A program made the translations under genes and the position numbers. Source: an uncultured beta proteobacterium (GTDB lineage Bacteria > Pseudomonadota > Gammaproteobacteria > Burkholderiales > Burkholderiaceae). From it: DNA of 64,000 bases. Under the pieces are notes generated by a model. That model did no database searches and was not told where the DNA came from. It saw nothing but the letters and a program-made list of their open reading frames with translations. Location: NCBI GenBank assembly GCA_903821995.1, contig CAIJNI010000075.1, positions 21,218-85,217 on the forward strand, in the 5' to 3' direction. Positions 18,602 through 26,643 of this stretch are shown here, in pieces (position 1 is the stretch's first letter; every line of letters starts with the position of its first letter).

Positions 18602-20107
18602 TTGCCTGTGAAGCATTCCTTTCAAGATCTTCAATGGACCCAAGGCTTTATCTCCTTGGGCCCTCATTTTTTTACAGAACTCAACCCTACCCCGCTATCA
18701 TCAGTTCGCATGGTAGCGAATTCACCTTCAGTAGCTGAACTCTTAGGCCTATCTGCTTCATTCGCAACAGATACTGAGTGGTTAAATATTTTGAGCGGCA
18801 ACCACATAGAAGAGCCTCTAAAACCAATTGCAACAGTTTATTCAGGGCATCAATTTGGTGTCTGGGCCGGTCAACTCGGTGACGGTCGCGCCATTATGTT
18901 AGGTGAAGTAGAGCATCGAGGTTCTTTTTGGGAAATACAACTCAAAGGTGCTGGCAAAACTCCATACTCACGAATGGGTGATGGTAAAGCTGTCCTGCGC
19001 TCTTCAATCAGAGAATATTTATGCTCTGAAGCAATGGCCTCATTAAATATCCCCACAACACGAGCACTCGCACTAGTCGCGTCCCCAGTTCAAGTCGTAC
19101 GCGAAACTTTAGAAACCGCAGCTGTCGTCACGCGAGTCGCACCTAGCTTTATTCGTTTTGGTCATTTTGAACACTTTGCAAATCAACCCGATATCTCGCT
19201 CCTAAAGCAACTCGCTGATTTTGTGATTACTCAGTATTATCCTGACTCTAAATTATCACTTACGCCCTACCTGCATTTTTTTGGAGAGGTATTAAAACGA
19301 TCAGCACAACTCGTAGCTCAGTGGCAAGCCATTGGGTTTTGTCATGGTGTTCTCAACACAGATAATATGTCTATCCTCGCTCTAAGTATGGATTACGGCC
19401 CTTACGGCTTTATGGATGCATTTGATATGAATCATATTTGTAACCACACAGATACCCAAGGACGTTATTCATTCTCAAATCAACCTCAAGTGTTTCATTG
19501 GAATTTAGTGAGGTTGGCTGAGTCCCTAGTTCTTCTTATCGCCGGAGATGCCTCAGAAGAATCAACTGAACGCGCAGTGGAAGAGCTGAAGAGCTCTTTA
19601 GCCGTATTCCCCGAAATTTACCAAGAGAATTACCAAGAGCTCATGCGTACCAAACTGGGTCTAGTCAATCTGAGCTTTGATCAACAAACCAGCGACTTAA
19701 TTAAAGATCTAATCACACTCCTTCATGACAACCGTGTTGATTACACTTATTTCTTTAGGCAACTTGCAACTTGGGTTGAAAATCCAACAACCAAAATCAT
19801 TGAGGATCTCATGATGAACCGTTTGACTTGGGGAAATTGGTCAAATCGATACCGAAAACTACTTGATATTTTAAATAAGCCAAATTCAGAAATCGCTCAG
19901 CAAATGCGCTTAGTTAACCCAAAATATATTTTGCGACAGCACCTTGCTCAAGTAGCAATCGACCGATCACAACAAGGGGATGATTCTGAAGTTCAAAAAT
20001 TACAATCTATTTTGTCTAAACCTTTTGATGAACAACCTGAATTCGAAGCATATGCATCTCTTCCTCCCGACTGGGCTCAAGGTCTTGAGGTATCCTGTTC
20101 ATCTTGA
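18602..20107 (+). CDS. selO: Protein adenylyltransferase SelO (YdiU family)
   Basis: SelO is a pseudokinase-fold enzyme that transfers AMP from ATP to protein hydroxyls and is linked to redox stress in other bacteria. The 501-residue protein has 'QFGVWAGQLGDGRAIMLGE', 'LKGAGKTPYSRMGDGKAVLR', the catalytic-loop-like 'GFCHGVLNTDNMSI', and the metal-binding 'DYGPYGFMD'. It ends in CSS, matching the conserved C-terminal Cys motif of bacterial SelO (the Sec position in animals). The start is TTG at 18602, one base after the Bug stop, with GTG at 18608 as an alternative; no ATG is suitable. Translation is probably coupled to the receptor gene. Confidence 0.93.
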   Translation: MPVKHSFQDLQWTQGFISLGPHFFTELNPTPLSSVRMVANSPSVAELLGLSASFATDTEWLNILSGNHIEEPLKPIATVYSGHQFGVWAGQLGDGRAIMLGEVEHRGSFWEIQLKGAGKTPYSRMGDGKAVLRSSIREYLCSEAMASLNIPTTRALALVASPVQVVRETLETAAVVTRVAPSFIRFGHFEHFANQPDISLLKQLADFVITQYYPDSKLSLTPYLHFFGEVLKRSAQLVAQWQAIGFCHGVLNTDNMSILALSMDYGPYGFMDAFDMNHICNHTDTQGRYSFSNQPQVFHWNLVRLAESLVLLIAGDASEESTERAVEELKSSLAVFPEIYQENYQELMRTKLGLVNLSFDQQTSDLIKDLITLLHDNRVDYTYFFRQLATWVENPTTKIIEDLMMNRLTWGNWSNRYRKLLDILNKPNSEIAQQMRLVNPKYILRQHLAQVAIDRSQQGDDSEVQKLQSILSKPFDEQPEFEAYASLPPDWAQGLEVSCSS

Positions 20108-20144
20108 AAACTAAATTTTGTTCGCCGACTGCTAAACTATAGCT

Positions 20145-20663
20145 ATGGAAGAAGAATTTGAAGATGAAGATTATGGTCCGAGTAAATCGGAAATCAAACG
20201 CCAAATGCTGGTTCGTCAGGAATTAGCGCAAACACTTTCCGAGTTAAGTACCGATTCTATTAAAACACTTCCCATCGAAGAAAATTTTATGGAAAAGTTA
20301 TTAGAAACCCATAAGATCAAAACATTTGGGGCTATTAAACGTCACAAAATGTATCTAGGGAAAATGATTCGTGCTCTGGATGAGGATGAAATTAATGCGA
20401 TCCGTGAAAGACTCGATGCACTTCAAGGTCTTAGTAAAGTCGAAACTGCAAAATTGCATCATATTGAGCAGCTTCGTGACAAATTACTTAAAGATGAGCA
20501 ATCCCTGACTGCCCTGATCTCTCAATATCCCGATGTCGATATCCAACCATTAAGAACAATGATTCGCAATGCGCGTAAAGAGAGGGAGCTTAATAAACCT
20601 CCTAAAGCGTACCGTGAGATCTTTCAGTTTTTAAAAAATCTGGATGAATTAGATCTATCTTAA
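20145..20663 (+). CDS. darP: Ribosome biogenesis factor DarP (YjgA, DUF615)
   Basis: DarP associates with the late 50S precursor and aids peptidyl-transferase-centre maturation. The protein has 172 residues, is highly charged and helical, and contains the family blocks 'PSKSEIKRQMLVRQELAQ', 'FGAIKRHKMYLGKMIRALD' and a C-terminal 'AYREIFQFLKNLDEL'. The N-terminus is acidic, as usual. It lies 37 bases after selO on the same strand. Its last nine bases overlap the end of the convergent Rieske gene. Confidence 0.93.
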   Translation: MEEEFEDEDYGPSKSEIKRQMLVRQELAQTLSELSTDSIKTLPIEENFMEKLLETHKIKTFGAIKRHKMYLGKMIRALDEDEINAIRERLDALQGLSKVETAKLHHIEQLRDKLLKDEQSLTALISQYPDVDIQPLRTMIRNARKERELNKPPKAYREIFQFLKNLDELDLS

Positions 20664-21056
20664 ATAGATTTTTTGGCCCACAACATCGATCGGAACAGCA
20701 ATCAGCTTGGATCCTTTAGGGCAAGGCCCTAAAACGCATTGACCACTGTCGGGAAGGTATAAGGCATTATGCGTTGAACAAATAATATGCTGTTGATCGT
20801 CATCAAAAAACTGCCCAGGGTTCCAGTCCATTTCCATTGGAATATGAGCACAACGATTGAGATAGGCATAAATACCTCCATCAAACAGGATCACAAAGGC
20901 GGGCAATAATTCATCCGGCTCATCCAGTAAGCCCTCAAAAGGGACAATATCCCTTGTTGCCAGTTGAAAACGAAACCCTTGGCCCGCTTCTTCTAGATCA
21001 GATACTTCACAGATCAACTGTCCATGAGTTACCAGTGGTTCGAATTCTTCTGACAT
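20655..21056 (-). CDS. Small Rieske [2Fe-2S] protein
   Basis: The 133-residue soluble protein has the two cluster-binding motifs C-x-H ('NRCAHIP') and C-x2-H ('ICSTHNALY'), spaced by about 20 residues as in ferredoxin-type Rieske proteins. 'YLPDSGQCVLGPCPKGSKL' follows, with a third and fourth Cys. The family includes electron carriers for aromatic-ring dioxygenases and nitrite-reductase small subunits; none of those partners is adjacent, so the role is open. It overlaps darP by nine bases tail to tail. Confidence 0.88.
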   Translation of the reverse strand: MSEEFEPLVTHGQLICEVSDLEEAGQGFRFQLATRDIVPFEGLLDEPDELLPAFVILFDGGIYAYLNRCAHIPMEMDWNPGQFFDDDQQHIICSTHNALYLPDSGQCVLGPCPKGSKLIAVPIDVVGQKIYLR

Positions 21057-21145
21057 AGTTTTAGACGGTTTCTTTATTTCAATTTAAAATGGGACAGCTA
21101 TTACCTGTAATTCTAACAACCTAACAATAAAGACATTCATTTCTC

Positions 21146-21688
21146 ATGACTAATCAAATTATTCCCTATCAACCCCATGATATTGCTGAACCTAAAGAAG
21201 TTGTTGATGCCGTTAGACTTCGTCGTGGAGGCACACTGCTTAACTTAGACCGGATGCTCTTACATAGCATCCCTTTCACCCGCGGTTGGAATGCCTTTAT
21301 TAAAGAGGTGCGTGAAAATTTAACTCTTTCTCCTAAATATAGAGAAATTGGTATGTGCGGTGTGGCTATTTTGAATCATGCTGAATATGAATTCTTCCAT
21401 CACGCCCCAGAACTCCTAAAAGCCGGTGGCACGCAAGCTCAAGTAGACGAACTCAGGAAAATAGGAACAAGTGCAATGGATCTATCTAAGTTCGATGCCA
21501 TTGAACAAGATATCGTGCTCCTTACGCTTCATATGACCCGCGATATTGAAGTTCCTACTGACATCATGTCCCGTTTACAAAAATCTTTGGGCAATGTTCA
21601 TATTGTTGAAATCGTTGGCGTCATCGCTGCATACAATATGGTTTCAAGATTTTTAATTGCCACAGGTATTCAACCTGAGAATCATTAA
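21146..21688 (+). CDS. Carboxymuconolactone decarboxylase (CMD) family protein
   Basis: The 180-residue helical protein has the CMD-fold core 'EIGMCGVAILNHAEYEFFHH' followed by 'APELLKAGGTQAQVDELR' and 'DIVLLTLHMTRDIEVP'. The family includes 4-carboxymuconolactone decarboxylase and AhpD-like peroxide-defence proteins. The redox C-x-x-C of AhpD is absent; only one Cys lies in the core. It is therefore more like the decarboxylase-type or uncharacterised members than an AhpD disulfide reductase. It is monocistronic, and a strong terminator follows nine bases after the stop. Confidence 0.85.
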   Translation: MTNQIIPYQPHDIAEPKEVVDAVRLRRGGTLLNLDRMLLHSIPFTRGWNAFIKEVRENLTLSPKYREIGMCGVAILNHAEYEFFHHAPELLKAGGTQAQVDELRKIGTSAMDLSKFDAIEQDIVLLTLHMTRDIEVPTDIMSRLQKSLGNVHIVEIVGVIAAYNMVSRFLIATGIQPENH

Positions 21689-21696
21689 CCCTAACT

Positions 21697-21730
21697 CCCC
21701 AACCTGTCCTTAAGAAGTTGGGGAAATTTT
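21697..21730 (+). terminator. Rho-independent terminator after the CMD gene
   Basis: A perfect 7-bp stem CCCCAAC/GTTGGGG (21697-21703 and 21717-21723) with a 13-base loop is followed by AAATTTT. It lies just after the CMD stop and only six bases before the TTG start of the next gene. That gene would therefore be poorly expressed by read-through or use a promoter inside or before the hairpin. Confidence 0.7.
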
Positions 21731-21735
21731 GAAGA

Positions 21736-22935
21736 TTGTCTCAATTGCTCATCACTGAAATTTATGCCGCTATTGAGGATATTCCTGCAGGTGACTGGAA
21801 TGCACTACTAATCCACCCTGAAGCGTCACCATTCATTCGCCATGAGTACCTCTTAGCCATGGAAAAAAGTGGGAGTGTCACAAAAAAAACGGGGTGGAGC
21901 CCTTGCCATTTCACTGTATGGGAGGATGAACCCCGCACCCTACTGTGCGCAATGCCCTGCTACCTTAAAACCCACTCCTATGGAGAGTATGTCTTTGATT
22001 GGGCATGGGCAAATGCTTATCAAGAACATGGACTAAAGTACTACCCAAAGCTTTTATCTGCAATACCGTTCACACCAGTTCCTGGTATGCGTCTGCTTGG
22101 GAGTCACCTCCGAGCAAAAAAAATGATCTTAAACGCTGCGGCACAATTTGCTAAAGAAAATGATTTTTCTTCTATCCATATTCTTTTTCCACTAGAAGAG
22201 GATTTTCCACTCTTTAAAGATTTGGAATATCTACGCCGTGAATCGATTCAGTTTCATTGGCAAAATAAATCTTTAGAACACCCATTAGAAAAGCTCTCTA
22301 CTTTTGAGGAGTTTTTATATACACTGAATAAAAAACGGCGTAACAATATTTTGCGTGAGAAAAACTCTGTGATTCAAGCAGGTGTTATCTATGAACAAAT
22401 CCCTGGTGAACAAATGACTTCAACAGATTGGAATTTCTTCTATACCTGTTATGAAAACACTTATTTTAATCATGGCAATGCCCCCTACCTCACACGTGAG
22501 TTTTTTACACAAATAGGCGTTTCGATGGGTCAATATATCCACTTTATCGTTGCCAAAGAGAACCATGAGCGTATCGCCTGCTCATTACTTTTTAGAAGCA
22601 GAAATGTGAACGGGCAAGAAAGAGCCTATGGCCGATATTGGGGGAGCATTAAATATGTCCCCAATTTACATTTTGAAACGGCTTACTATCAGAGTATTGA
22701 GTTCTGTATTCGAGAAAAAATAGCCGTCTTTGAAGGCGGAGCACAAGGGGAACATAAAATCCACCGTGGGCTCTTACCTGTCAATCTTTACTCTATGCAC
22801 TTCCTACTCGATGACCGCTTTGCCAGCGCAGTAGAAAACTACCTTAAACGCGAAGGAATAGCAATTCACCAACATCTCAATGAACTTGAGGATCATCAAC
22901 CCATCAAGCGGATTGAAAACAAAGCTGCTAATTAA
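21736..22935 (+). CDS. FemAB/GNAT-like acyltransferase (peptidogalycan biosynthesis family, COG3146)
   Basis: The 399-residue cytoplasmic protein belongs to the family often named 'GNAT family N-acetyltransferase' or 'peptidogalycan biosynthesis protein'. Landmarks are 'SPFIRHEYLLAMEKSGS', 'FDWAWANAYQEHGLKYYPKL', 'KRRNNILREKNSV' and the C-terminal 'AVFEGGAQGEHKIHRGLLPV'. Its biochemical reaction is not established; acyl or aminoacyl transfer is inferred from the fold. The start is TTG at 21736 with only a weak Shine-Dalgarno site, and the next Met is residue 41, inside conserved sequence. The start lies six bases past a terminator hairpin, which is odd. Confidence 0.85.
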   Translation: MSQLLITEIYAAIEDIPAGDWNALLIHPEASPFIRHEYLLAMEKSGSVTKKTGWSPCHFTVWEDEPRTLLCAMPCYLKTHSYGEYVFDWAWANAYQEHGLKYYPKLLSAIPFTPVPGMRLLGSHLRAKKMILNAAAQFAKENDFSSIHILFPLEEDFPLFKDLEYLRRESIQFHWQNKSLEHPLEKLSTFEEFLYTLNKKRRNNILREKNSVIQAGVIYEQIPGEQMTSTDWNFFYTCYENTYFNHGNAPYLTREFFTQIGVSMGQYIHFIVAKENHERIACSLLFRSRNVNGQERAYGRYWGSIKYVPNLHFETAYYQSIEFCIREKIAVFEGGAQGEHKIHRGLLPVNLYSMHFLLDDRFASAVENYLKREGIAIHQHLNELEDHQPIKRIENKAAN

Positions 22936-23033
22936 GCAATGTAGCCTTTAGATTTAAAGTATTTTGTATAAGCTTCAATTCCTTCTAAAACAGCTTTAAA
23001 ACTTAGAACAATCGTTTTTAAAATATTTTTCAT
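22932..23033 (-). CDS. Small protein of 33 residues, second gene of a two-gene unit
   Basis: I read this short frame from its ribosome binding site: TAAGGA sits seven bases before the ATG at 23033. The product begins MKNILKTIVLSF and ends YFKSKGYIA. It has an amphipathic or hydrophobic first half and a basic-aromatic second half ('EAYTKYFKSK'). It starts nine bases after the stop of the other small gene, whose last codons supply its Shine-Dalgarno site, as in a coupled operon. Small proteins of this kind occur in Burkholderiales, but I cannot name a family. Its stop overlaps the end of the acyltransferase gene by four bases. Confidence 0.6.
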   Translation of the reverse strand: MKNILKTIVLSFKAVLEGIEAYTKYFKSKGYIA

Positions 23034-23042
23034 TTTATTTCC

Positions 23043-23192
23043 TTAATTAGTATGCTGATTTTGAAAATCAAATATCAGTCTTTCAACTTCATATAACGAA
23101 CTGGGGTGATGACTGGTAATGTAGTCCTCATAGTCATGATTTAAAAAAAATGATATAAAGCACTGATTTATATATAAAAATATACTTTTCAC
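23043..23192 (-). CDS. Small protein of 49 residues, DUF3563-like
   Basis: The GTG start at 23192 is preceded by a strong AAGGAG with a six-base spacer. The product starts MKSIFLYINQCF and ends 'SLYEVERLIFDFQNQHTN'. The second half resembles the short DUF3563 family of Betaproteobacteria, in which a Tyr-Leu-x-x-Ser-x-Asp segment is followed by a 'DLERRMR' helix; here 'DYITSHHPSSLYEVERLIF' occupies that place. Function is unknown. With the 33-residue gene it forms a compact two-gene unit reading away from the sensor kinase. The similarity is by eye only. Confidence 0.6.
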   Translation of the reverse strand: MKSIFLYINQCFISFFLNHDYEDYITSHHPSSLYEVERLIFDFQNQHTN

Positions 23193-23221
23193 TTAAAACT
23201 CCTTAAAAACAATATTAGGGT

Positions 23222-23237
23222 TAATACCTAAGTATTA
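23222..23237. promoter_or_regulatory. AT-rich dyad, possible operator in the divergent promoter region
   Basis: TAATAC-CTAA-GTATTA is an interrupted palindrome with 6-bp arms. It lies 30-45 bases upstream of the 49-residue small gene and 152 bases upstream of the kinase start. Its position fits an operator or the -10 region of the small operon (GATAAT lies beside it on the minus strand). AT-rich dyads occur by chance, so this is tentative. Confidence 0.3.
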
Positions 23238-23388
23238 TCACTTATTTTAAAGAAGTTTGCTTAATCATTTTAAAAGAAGGTCGAATGGTAAGATAGCTAC
23301 AAACTTTAAAACATTCAAAAAATAAAAAAAATTAAAGTTATGATTTCGTTCAACCAAAAGTTAAATCTGTCCATAGGTTCGCTATCTA

Positions 23389-24861
23389 ATGCTACCCATT
23401 GAGGCACAAACATCAGCGCTGATGGTGTGCCTAATTTATCTAATGCTTCATTCCGCTATTTGGTTTGCTTTATTAGATAATATGAATACGCAAGTTCGTT
23501 TGTGGACCGTCTCTGGACTCATTAGTGGAGTAGCGGTCATTTTCCTTTCCGCTCAAGGTTTTGTCTCAGACTTTACTTTTTACTACATCGCACAACTATT
23601 AATGGTCATCGGGAACTTAGGCAGAATGATCTCCCTAAGATTGTATTTACCAGAAACTCTAAAGACCAGTTGTTTTATCTATTACATTGTTAACCTGATC
23701 TACTATTTGGTTTTTTGTTATTTGATATATGCAAAATATTCTGATGTTAATTTATCGATAATATTTTATAGTTTTTATGCTTTTATTTGTTTTGATTATT
23801 TTGTGATTGGATACCATTTATCTAAAAAGAAATCTACCTTAGGGACAAGGCTACTCATGATCTCTGGGATTAGCTTTACATTATCTTTGGGGATCAAATC
23901 CTTAGCGCTCATTTTTGGGAGTAGTTCACCCAACATCTATGCACTTACTCCAGATCATATTGTGATGATTATTGGACAATTTGTTGCAATAACTACCAGC
24001 AATATTGCTTTTCTTAGAATAGCACTCGAAAATATTGAAATAAAACATATCCAGTCAGCTCAGAATTTAGCAAAAACACAAGAACGAGCAGATGCGGAAA
24101 AAAAATATAGTTCTGAACTTAAAAAATTATTAACAGAACGTGAGGAATTGATTAGACAACTTACTCTTTTTAATCAAACGGCTGGTATAGGTGCATTGGT
24201 TGCAAGTTTAGCGCATGAGTTAAATCAACCTTTAGCAGCTATGCGGTTAAATTCAGAATTACTTGGGACACTTCAAAGTGCTTCAAATGATCGATTTATC
24301 CAAGACATCTCAGAAAATTTAATTACAGATAATAAGAGAGCATCAAATTTAATAAACTCCTTGAGAAAGCTTTTTACACACGGAGGAATAAATTCAACAC
24401 AATTTAATTTAAATGAACTCATTAACGATGTTGTTTATATTTGCCAACCTAAACTGAATCAAAAATCAATAAAACTCTCTATTGACTCTAATCAAAGTGA
24501 ACTATTTTTATTGGGAGATAAAGTTCAAATTCAACAAGTGATTATTAATTTAGTGAACAATGCAATTGATTCTTTTGAAGGAATTAATCAAATTTCTCCC
24601 GCTATCATCATTAAAACTGATTTAGTAAACAATACGATTCAGTTAGATGTTACTGATAATGGTTGCGGAATTACTGAAGATATGCAAAACCAATTATTTA
24701 ATCTTTTTAAATCGACAAAAGCAACTGGAATGGGTGTAGGTCTGTGGCTGACCAAAACAATAGTTGAATCTCACTTTGGAGAAATCTCCGTTGTAAGTAA
24801 TCTAGGTAATGGCACGACTTTTAGTGTACTCATACCAGATAATTTACTCCCAAACACATAG
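23389..24861 (+). CDS. Membrane-bound sensor histidine kinase (orphan)
   Basis: The 490-residue sensor kinase has about seven hydrophobic segments in residues 10-205 forming the input domain, a coiled coil at about 215-265, then a DHp domain with His276 in 'LVASLAHELNQPLAAMRLNS'. The ATPase domain has an N box 'QVIINLVNNAIDSFEG', G1 'DVTDNGCGI' and G2 'GMGVGLWLTKTIVE'. The H-box type (HELNQPL) is that of FixL/DctB-like kinases. No response regulator gene is adjacent. Base use is more AT-rich than in the flanking genes, so recent transfer is possible. The Shine-Dalgarno site is weak. The 7TM-like input domain has no name I recognise. Confidence 0.9.
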   Translation: MLPIEAQTSALMVCLIYLMLHSAIWFALLDNMNTQVRLWTVSGLISGVAVIFLSAQGFVSDFTFYYIAQLLMVIGNLGRMISLRLYLPETLKTSCFIYYIVNLIYYLVFCYLIYAKYSDVNLSIIFYSFYAFICFDYFVIGYHLSKKKSTLGTRLLMISGISFTLSLGIKSLALIFGSSSPNIYALTPDHIVMIIGQFVAITTSNIAFLRIALENIEIKHIQSAQNLAKTQERADAEKKYSSELKKLLTEREELIRQLTLFNQTAGIGALVASLAHELNQPLAAMRLNSELLGTLQSASNDRFIQDISENLITDNKRASNLINSLRKLFTHGGINSTQFNLNELINDVVYICQPKLNQKSIKLSIDSNQSELFLLGDKVQIQQVIINLVNNAIDSFEGINQISPAIIIKTDLVNNTIQLDVTDNGCGITEDMQNQLFNLFKSTKATGMGVGLWLTKTIVESHFGEISVVSNLGNGTTFSVLIPDNLLPNT

Positions 24862-24879
24862 TGAATAAGTTGCACTGCT

Positions 24880-25884
24880 TTATTCAGCTTTAGCTCCCGA
24901 TTTTTTGACTACCGCCGACCATTTCGTTGCCTCACTCTGTATGAATTGATTGAGTTGATCCGGGTTTAAAAGGTTAGTTTCTAAGCCGATTTTAAATAGT
25001 CGTTCCTTAATTTCAGCAGAACCCATTACTCGATTAACTTCAAAATTAAGTTTATCTAAGATGGGCTTGGGGAGATTTGCTGGTCCTAGTAAAGCAAACC
25101 AAGATGTTGCATCAAATCCCATCAAGCCTGATTCAGAAATAGTCGGTATATCCGGAGCAGAGGGAGAGCGTTTAGCACTTGTCACTGCTAAAGCTCTTAA
25201 GCTCCCCTCACGAACTAGTGGTATCGCAGATGGCATATTATCAAAAATCATGGTGATGCGCCCCCCCATTAAATCAGGAATAGATGAAGCTCTTCCTTTA
25301 TAAGGTATATGGGTCATATCCACACCAGCCATCACTTTAAACAATTCTCCAGAAAGATGAATCGAGGTGCCACTTCCAGAAGACCCAAAGGTGAGTTCAC
25401 CAGGTTTGCTTTTAGCTAAAGCGATAAGCTCTTCAACCGTTTTAGCTGGAACTTGGTTATTAACGACCAATAGGTTAGGAGTAGAACCTAAAAAGGCTAT
25501 CGCTGAAAAATCTTTTTCAGCGTTGTATGGAATCTTTTCATACAAATATGGATTAATCGTTTGAGTACCTACCGTACCCACAAGCAATGTATAACCATCC
25601 GCTTTGCTTTTTGCCACATAGTCTGCGCCAATATTTCCACCAGCCCCAGCCCTATTTTCTACAGTAACTGAAACACCTAAAGTGGTTTGTAACTTTTCAC
25701 TTAATATTCGCGCAAGGGTATCTGGAGCCCCTCCAGGTGTAAATGTCACAATAAGTCGAATGGGTTGCGTTGGCCAACTAGGCTGAGATATAGACCAAGG
25801 ACTGCTTACAGCACAGAAAAAAAAGAAAATACTAGCGCTAAGTTTTTTAAATCCCCATCCAATACTTAGTTGATTTTTTTTCAT
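24880..25884 (-). CDS. Bug/TctC family tripartite tricarboxylate receptor
   Basis: This periplasmic carboxylate receptor has a signal peptide ending near 'SPWSISQPS', then 'WPTQPIRLIVTFTPGGAPD', 'VENRAGAGGNIGADYVAKS', 'LTFGSSGSGTSIHLSGELFK' and 'HIPYKGRASSIPDLMGGRI', all typical of the family. The 334-residue length is normal. It is the last gene of the minus-strand cluster but is separated from the BLUF gene by about 200 bases, which gives room for its own promoter. It converges with the sensor kinase gene 18 bases away. The ligand is unknown. Confidence 0.93.
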   Translation of the reverse strand: MKKNQLSIGWGFKKLSASIFFFFCAVSSPWSISQPSWPTQPIRLIVTFTPGGAPDTLARILSEKLQTTLGVSVTVENRAGAGGNIGADYVAKSKADGYTLLVGTVGTQTINPYLYEKIPYNAEKDFSAIAFLGSTPNLLVVNNQVPAKTVEELIALAKSKPGELTFGSSGSGTSIHLSGELFKVMAGVDMTHIPYKGRASSIPDLMGGRITMIFDNMPSAIPLVREGSLRALAVTSAKRSPSAPDIPTISESGLMGFDATSWFALLGPANLPKPILDKLNFEVNRVMGSAEIKERLFKIGLETNLLNPDQLNQFIQSEATKWSAVVKKSGAKAE

Positions 25885-26083
25885 ATCTATCTCCAGTTAT
25901 TTGCGCGCATTTAATGCAATACCTCTAAGTTAAAAAACTAGCTAACCACGTGTCAGTAGCTTTAAAAAATAGAACACTAAATACTGTTTTATATTAACTA
26001 TCTCAGTTATAAATATCAAATGCTCTAGGGACTTACCCTTTAGAAGATTGCGCGACTCTCATCAGAGATGAATTTACTAAGAA

Positions 26084-26521
26084 TTATTTAGGCAACAAGC
26101 TAAGATGAAACATGGTGATAAATTTGATGAGTCTTGGTTGATCAATAAGCCACAACTCATCTGAAAGCGATACATTTAAATAGTCACTATAACCTTCAAT
26201 GGAATTAACACTACTTTCATCCAGGTTATAAAAAGCCATTGACCATTCTTTAAATTGTTGTTTAGGTTGATCCCCTGCAAACAGAAGTTCTATTTGATGA
26301 TGGCTCGGATTAGTTTGAATTTTTCTATACAGCTCACGCACTGCACTTTCGTTTCCTTCTAGCACTTGCATAAATTTACCATCTTTATACAACAACATTC
26401 CAGTAATACCCATTCGCTGATTGTTTATTCTGTACTCAGAAAGCAAGCTTGACAGCTCCGTTGGCAAATAAGGCTTTATGGCCTGGCTAACGTACACCAA
26501 TACAAAAACAGGACGATCCAT
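26084..26521 (-). CDS. BLUF domain blue-light sensor
   Basis: BLUF proteins bind FAD and sense blue light through a Tyr-Gln-flavin hydrogen-bond network. All key residues are visible: Tyr10 ('LVYVSQA'), Asn34 ('NNQRMGITGMLLY'), Gln52 ('FMQVLEG'), and Trp plus Met in 'EWSMAF'. The frame can be extended upstream to 26551, but that ATG has no Shine-Dalgarno site, whereas the ATG at 26521 has GGAG eight bases upstream and gives the normal BLUF N-terminus, so I chose it (145 residues). It is a stand-alone short BLUF protein without an output domain, so it must signal through a partner. The SDR gene ends the upstream cluster and lies 120 bases away. Confidence 0.92.
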   Translation of the reverse strand: MDRPVFVLVYVSQAIKPYLPTELSSLLSEYRINNQRMGITGMLLYKDGKFMQVLEGNESAVRELYRKIQTNPSHHQIELLFAGDQPKQQFKEWSMAFYNLDESSVNSIEGYSDYLNVSLSDELWLIDQPRLIKFITMFHLSLLPK

Positions 26522-26643
26522 GCTAAGGTCTCCAACCACTTGATTTGTCATTTTAATTATTTATTAGTTATGTTACTCAAAGCGAACTACTTCACATAAC
26601 TTTTACATATTACACTCATTTGAGTTATATCAAAAACAGATAT

